DNA from: a bacterium | GTDB taxonomy: Bacteria > Desulfobacterota > Anaeroferrophillalia > Anaeroferrophillales > Anaeroferrophillaceae | Reading direction: 5' to 3' | Assembly: GCA_029940125.1 (NCBI GenBank) | Contig: JAOZRP010000060.1 | Location: 1-9,904, forward strand | Length of the DNA: 9,904 nucleotides | Shown: piece by piece, positions 6,436 through 9,904 of the stretch | Layout of the letters: the number at the start of each line of letters is the position of its first letter | Position numbering within the stretch: position 1 is the stretch's first letter | Made by a program: the position numbers and the translations under genes | Notes under the pieces: generated by a model | What the model saw: only the letters and a program-made list of their open reading frames with translations | The model's database searches: none | Told to the model about the DNA's origin: nothing

Positions 6436-6657
6436 TTACGCTTTTTTGGATACCTTGACCGTCAAGCCGGTGACCGGGCAGTGGATGGGAACCCGCTGCC
6501 AGACGGCATCCCCGCCGGCGGCTGCTTCTATCATTGCCTGCCAGCCAAAGCAGCCGCGGCAGTTGCCGAAAGACGGCTGGGTGCAGGGGGGATTTTTCCC
6601 CGCCTGGAGAATGACAAGCTGAACATCTTTTAATGCTGGAACCGTCTTTTTCATCAT
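6436..6657 (-). CDS. Small four-cysteine protein coupled to the molybdenum hydroxylase
   Basis: A 73-residue hypothetical protein that I do not recognise. Its ATG overlaps the TAA of the catalytic subunit by one base (TAATG), the arrangement expected for translational coupling; a second ATG follows at once (6654). No strong ribosome site precedes it, which fits coupling. Four cysteines are spaced C25-x7-C33-x2-C36-x23-C60, in PPCTQPSFGNCRGCFGWQ and VPIHCPVTG, and could bind a metal or Fe-S cluster. The spacing differs from the plant-type ferredoxin C-x4-C-x2-C pattern and the protein is far too short to be the usual [2Fe-2S] subunit (about 150-165 residues). No signal peptide or membrane segment is seen. 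Overlapping reading frames on both strands exist here, but this one has the best context. Likely the last gene of the operon. Confidence 0.6.
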   Translation of the reverse strand: MMKKTVPALKDVQLVILQAGKNPPCTQPSFGNCRGCFGWQAMIEAAAGGDAVWQRVPIHCPVTGLTVKVSKKA

Positions 6658-8930
6658 TATAGCTTACCCAGACCTTTAAGCACTTTTTCCGGCGTAATCG
6701 GCAAATCCATGCAACGGTAGCCGGTTGCGTGGCAGACGGCGTCGGCAATGGCCGGAGCGGTGGGTGACACCAGCCCTTCCCCGGCTTCTTTGGCGCCAAA
6801 GGGACCTTCGGGTTCATAGGTGTCAATGTGTACCGATTTCCCCGGCGGCATGTCCTCCGCGCAGGGGATTTTGTAATCCAGGAAGGTTGAGGTCAGGGTT
6901 TTGCCGCCTTTCATAATAAACTGTTCACTGAGGGCGTAGCCAAGGCCCATGTGAACGGAACCTTCCAGCTGTCCTTCAACCGACATGGGGTTGATGGGGG
7001 TGCCGCAGTCGTGGGCGGTATTCATCTCCTTGACTTCAATGGCGCCCGTTTCCAGATCCACTTCAACTTCGGCGACCTGGGCCCCAAAGCTGAAGGCCGG
7101 GGTGACCAGTCCTTTATTGCGCGGGGTGTAGGAGCCGTAACCGATAATGGGATCACCGCGGTTGGCCCGCTGGGCCAGACGGACGGCCTCGCCGAAGTCA
7201 ATGCCCCGGTCAGGACGGTTCTTGGCATAAATGCGGCCGTCCTTGCAGGCCATGTCGTGGATGACATTCAAATCAAATTTCATTGAAACAACCTTGAACA
7301 ACTGCTCCTTGATTTCCGCCGCCGCCTTGCGCACCGCGTTGCCGGCCATCAAGGTGACCCGGCTGCCCCAGGTTCCCAGATCCGCCTGGGGAGTTACGGC
7401 GGTGTCGGCGGCCGTCAGGCGAATGTCCTTGACTTCCAGGCCCAGTTCCTCGGCGAGAATCTGCCGCAAAACCGTATCGCAGCCCTGGCCGATGTCCGAG
7501 GCCATGGTCAGCAGGTGGACCGTGCCGTCGTCAAAGGCCCGGACTTCCGCCCGGGTGAAATTGTAGCGGGTGTTGAACCAGTTGAAGACGCCGCCGGAAA
7601 TAAAACTGTAGCAGCCGATGCCGATTCCCTGTCCCTTTTTCAGGTTTTTGCGTTTTTCCCTCCAGTTGGTCATTTCCGCTACTTTCAGAAGCGATTCTTT
7701 AAAGCCGCAGCTGGAAATCTTTGCCACTCCGGGGATCTCATCGCCGGTAACCATGGCATTTTTCAGCCGGATGTCCAGAGGATCCATTCCCAGTTCCTGG
7801 GCGGCCATGTTCATCTGGGTTTCAGCGACAAAAAGGGCCTGGGGAGCGCCAAAGCCGCGCATGGCTCCTGCCGGCGGCTTGTTGGTGTAGACATGGTAGC
7901 CGTTGTAGCGGTAGTTGGGGTGGCGGTAGAGCATGCCGCCGAAGTTGCCGCACAGAAAGGCAGCCGTCGGTCCCATGCTGTTGTAGGCGCCGCCGTCCAG
8001 GTAGGCGGTGAATTCTTTGGCCAGGATAATGCCGTCTTTTGAAAAGCCGATTTTTGAGCGGATTTTCATCGGATGGCGCCGCCGTCCGGTGGTCAGTTCT
8101 TCACTGCGGGTCAGGGTGAATTTCACCGGCCGTCCGGTTTCCCGGGCCATGAAGGCAGCGCAGAATTCCCATTTGCGCAACTCCATCTTGCCGCCAAAGC
8201 CGCCGCCGACAAAGGGTTTGATGACCCGGATGTCATTTTCCCGCATACCCAGGGTCTGGGCCAGCAGGCACTGGACAAAATAAGGCGTCTGGGTCGAGGT
8301 CCAGATGGTCAACCGTCCGTCATGGTCGTATTCGGCCACGCAGGAGCAGGGCTCCATGTAGGCGTGGCTGGTGGCATGCACGGTGAACTCGTTGTCCAGA
8401 ATGAGATGAGAATCGGCAAAGCCCTGGTCAAGGTCACCATAGTCAATTTTACGCTGCAGGCTGATATTGTTGGGATTGGCCTCATGAATGACCGGAGCGC
8501 CTTCGGCCATAGATTCATCCACCGAAAAAGCACCGGGCAGTTCTTCATAATCAACCTTGATCAGGCTCAAGGCTTCTTCGGCGATATCCTTGTCGATGGC
8601 GGCGACAGCAGCGACTTCATCACCGATAAAGCGAACTTTGTCCGTTGCCAGCGGGAGTTCATCCTGGCTTTCCGGCACCAGCCGCCAGTTGCCGAAACGG
8701 ATTTTCAGGGTGTCGTCGGCGGTAATAACGCTTTTAACCCCTGGCAGGGCCTTGGCTTTGCTGACATCAATGTTGAGGATTTTGGCATGGGCGACCGGGC
8801 TGCGCAATATCTTGCCGAAAAGCATTCCCGGGCGAATAATGTCGTCGCAGTAGCGGGCAGCGCCCACCGCTTTGATCCTGGCGTCTGAACGGGGCAGGCT
8901 TTTGCCGACCACGGAAAAATTTGTACTCAT
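6657..8930 (-). CDS. Molybdenum hydroxylase, molybdopterin-binding catalytic subunit (xanthine dehydrogenase family)
   Basis: A 757-residue cytoplasmic subunit, the normal length for stand-alone large subunits (CoxL, HcrA, XdhA types). The N-terminal a/b hammerhead domain runs from about VGKSLPRSDARIKAVG to residue 130. Molybdopterin-binding domains follow, with AYMEP at 190-194, GGGFGGK at 242-248, RGFGAPQ at 358-364, IGQG at 480-483 (Gln482 near Mo) and GAKEAGEG at 712-719, where Glu718 is the expected catalytic base. RGFGAPQ resembles xanthine dehydrogenase-like enzymes and lacks the CO dehydrogenase selenocysteine/copper-loop cysteine motif (AYRCSFR), so it is not a CO dehydrogenase. The reaction is probably hydroxylation of a heteroaromatic, or oxidation of an aldehyde or related compound; the substrate is unknown. 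ATG 8930 is chosen over an upstream GTG (8978) because GAGGGG at 8936-8941 precedes it. The FAD subunit gene lies 59 bases upstream. Confidence 0.93.
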   Translation of the reverse strand: MSTNFSVVGKSLPRSDARIKAVGAARYCDDIIRPGMLFGKILRSPVAHAKILNIDVSKAKALPGVKSVITADDTLKIRFGNWRLVPESQDELPLATDKVRFIGDEVAAVAAIDKDIAEEALSLIKVDYEELPGAFSVDESMAEGAPVIHEANPNNISLQRKIDYGDLDQGFADSHLILDNEFTVHATSHAYMEPCSCVAEYDHDGRLTIWTSTQTPYFVQCLLAQTLGMRENDIRVIKPFVGGGFGGKMELRKWEFCAAFMARETGRPVKFTLTRSEELTTGRRRHPMKIRSKIGFSKDGIILAKEFTAYLDGGAYNSMGPTAAFLCGNFGGMLYRHPNYRYNGYHVYTNKPPAGAMRGFGAPQALFVAETQMNMAAQELGMDPLDIRLKNAMVTGDEIPGVAKISSCGFKESLLKVAEMTNWREKRKNLKKGQGIGIGCYSFISGGVFNWFNTRYNFTRAEVRAFDDGTVHLLTMASDIGQGCDTVLRQILAEELGLEVKDIRLTAADTAVTPQADLGTWGSRVTLMAGNAVRKAAAEIKEQLFKVVSMKFDLNVIHDMACKDGRIYAKNRPDRGIDFGEAVRLAQRANRGDPIIGYGSYTPRNKGLVTPAFSFGAQVAEVEVDLETGAIEVKEMNTAHDCGTPINPMSVEGQLEGSVHMGLGYALSEQFIMKGGKTLTSTFLDYKIPCAEDMPPGKSVHIDTYEPEGPFGAKEAGEGLVSPTAPAIADAVCHATGYRCMDLPITPEKVLKGLGKL

Positions 8931-8935
8931 AATAA

Positions 8936-8941
8936 CCCCTC
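8936..8941 (-). promoter_or_regulatory. Ribosome binding site of the molybdenum hydroxylase catalytic subunit
   Basis: GAGGGG on the minus strand, five bases before ATG 8930. It decides against an in-frame GTG at 8978 whose 16 extra residues would contain this site and are not family-like. Confidence 0.65.
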
Positions 8942-8989
8942 TATCGTATAGTATTATTGCTGTTTTTTTGATATTCACCCATTGGCGTT

Positions 8990-9865
8990 TTAAATGCCGG
9001 TGCCGTGCCGGGCCTCCAGCAGGGCTCTCTTGGTCAGGATGATCACCATTAACCGTCGGTATTCCTTGGAGGCCCGTACGTCAGAGATAGGCGAGGCGTC
9101 AGAACCGGCCAGAGCCCCGGCTTTTTCGGCCACTTCATCGGTAATGACTTTTCCCAGTAGGAATTCTTCGGCGCTGGTGGCCCGCAGAGGAATGGGACCG
9201 ACGGCGCCAAGACAGATGCGGGCCTGCTGGCAGGTTCCCTGCTCATCCACGACCACCATGGCGCCCACATTGACCGCGGCGATGTCAACTTTTGACCGCG
9301 GCGATATTTTCTGGTAGCTGACTCCGCTGCGGGACAATGGCACTGGCACCAGGATTTCCTTGGCGATTTCCGTTGCTTCCAGGGCGTTGCGTCCTGGTCC
9401 CAGGAAAAATTCATCAATCGGTATCTGTCGTTCCCCCGCCGAGGAAACTGCCACGATGCTGGCATTCATGGCCACCAGGGTCGGAGAATTGTCAGCCGAA
9501 GGAGAAGCATTGCAGATATTGCCCATCACGGTTCCCATATTGCGGATTTGCACCGTAGCGGTGGCTTTGGCCGCCCGGGACAGCATGGGATACCGTTCCA
9601 GAACAACCGGGTTGTCAGCCACTTCCGAAAGCAGCGCCATGGCTCCTATCCGCAGGCCTTTATCAGGATCAAACGAAATGCCTTCCAATTCCGGTATGTT
9701 CCTGATGCCCATGACGTATTCCGGTTTTAACGCCCGCTGTGCCAGGCGAACCATCAGATCGGTCCCGCCGGCCTTGGTTCTGATTTTTCCCTGGTATTGA
9801 TCCAGCAGACCGCAGGCTTCTTCCAGGCTGGCAGGTGCCAGGTAGGTAAATTTTGGTAAACTCAC
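8990..9865 (-). CDS. Molybdenum hydroxylase FAD-binding subunit (CoxM/HcrB/XdhB type)
   Basis: A 291-residue subunit that carries FAD and passes electrons from the molybdenum and Fe-S centres to an acceptor. The N-terminal FAD motif KAGGTDLM is at 31-38, and the second flavin contact region, QIRNMGTVMGNICNASPSAD, is at 106-125. The second motif usually reads TxGGN; here the first glycine is methionine (TVMGN), a change worth noting but probably tolerated. The C-terminal CO-dehydrogenase flavoprotein domain covers about 180-285, including ARICLGAVGPIPLRA. Translation starts at GTG, supported by AAAGGAGA at 9873-9880 with seven-base spacing; PKFTYLAPASLEEA is the normal family beginning. It is the first gene of the visible operon. 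The 39 bases upstream are AT-rich and show no coding, so an Fe-S subunit gene, if upstream, lies beyond the window. Confidence 0.93.
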   Translation of the reverse strand: MSLPKFTYLAPASLEEACGLLDQYQGKIRTKAGGTDLMVRLAQRALKPEYVMGIRNIPELEGISFDPDKGLRIGAMALLSEVADNPVVLERYPMLSRAAKATATVQIRNMGTVMGNICNASPSADNSPTLVAMNASIVAVSSAGERQIPIDEFFLGPGRNALEATEIAKEILVPVPLSRSGVSYQKISPRSKVDIAAVNVGAMVVVDEQGTCQQARICLGAVGPIPLRATSAEEFLLGKVITDEVAEKAGALAGSDASPISDVRASKEYRRLMVIILTKRALLEARHGTGI

Positions 9866-9904
9866 GGGAATGTCTCCTTTTTCAAAAAATATTTCACTTT
9901 TTTA

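Noticed and set aside
6428..6826. 132-codon minus-strand frame overlapping the catalytic subunit's 3' end
   Set aside because: It overlaps the conserved C-terminus in another frame and has no recognisable start context; the coupled 73-codon frame fits better.
8073..8888. 271-codon plus-strand open frame opposite the molybdenum hydroxylase gene
   Set aside because: It is antisense to a gene with intact catalytic motifs; such long antisense frames are common in GC-rich DNA.
8931..8978. GTG start at 8978 for the molybdenum hydroxylase catalytic subunit
   Set aside because: The 16 extra residues are not family-like and include the GAGGGG site that serves ATG 8930.

Overview
The window is an accessory-type region of a probably anaerobic, Gram-negative bacterium. 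The co-occurrence of a TAXI-type TRAP transporter with a universal stress protein, a pair of small Gate-domain membrane proteins, a DUF1566 secreted protein and a molybdenum hydroxylase, at moderately high GC, fits the Desulfobacterota (former Deltaproteobacteria). That placement is inference from gene content, not from a marker gene. Eight genes are well supported and one small gene is probable. No rRNA, tRNA, CRISPR array, IS element or phage gene was seen.

Layout: (1) 134-703, plus strand, a cysteine hydrolase of the isochorismatase family. (2) 716-4997, minus strand, a transport cluster read in the order UspA-like protein, TAXI solute-binding protein, fused 4TM/12TM TRAP permease, and a secreted DUF1566 protein whose 3' end meets the hydrolase gene tail to tail with 12 bp between them. 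A near-textbook intrinsic terminator lies between the binding-protein gene and the permease gene, followed by a plausible new promoter. Binding protein and permease are therefore probably made at different levels. (3) 5237-6376, plus strand, two half-size, mutually similar Gate-domain (nucleoside recognition, PF07670-like) membrane proteins, separated by 225 bp that hold a large imperfect inverted repeat with a nested terminator-like hairpin. (4) 6436-9865, minus strand, a molybdenum hydroxylase operon: FAD-binding subunit, molybdopterin-binding catalytic subunit, and a 73-residue four-cysteine protein whose start codon overlaps the catalytic subunit's stop codon. The expected [2Fe-2S] subunit is not in the window and may lie upstream, past base 9904. 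A strong hairpin at 6364-6387 separates the convergent groups 3 and 4.

How the genes may work together: the TAXI protein should capture a small, probably carboxylated, solute in the periplasm and hand it to the TRAP permease, with the UspA-like ATP-binding protein as a candidate cytoplasmic modulator, as TeaD is for TeaABC. The molybdenum hydroxylase would hydroxylate or dehydrogenate an unidentified, probably heteroaromatic or aldehyde-like substrate in the cytoplasm. Whether the imported compound, the Gate pair and the hydroxylase belong to one pathway cannot be settled from this sequence. The parts most worth following up are the coupled four-cysteine protein, the Gate pair and the terminator inside the TRAP cluster.
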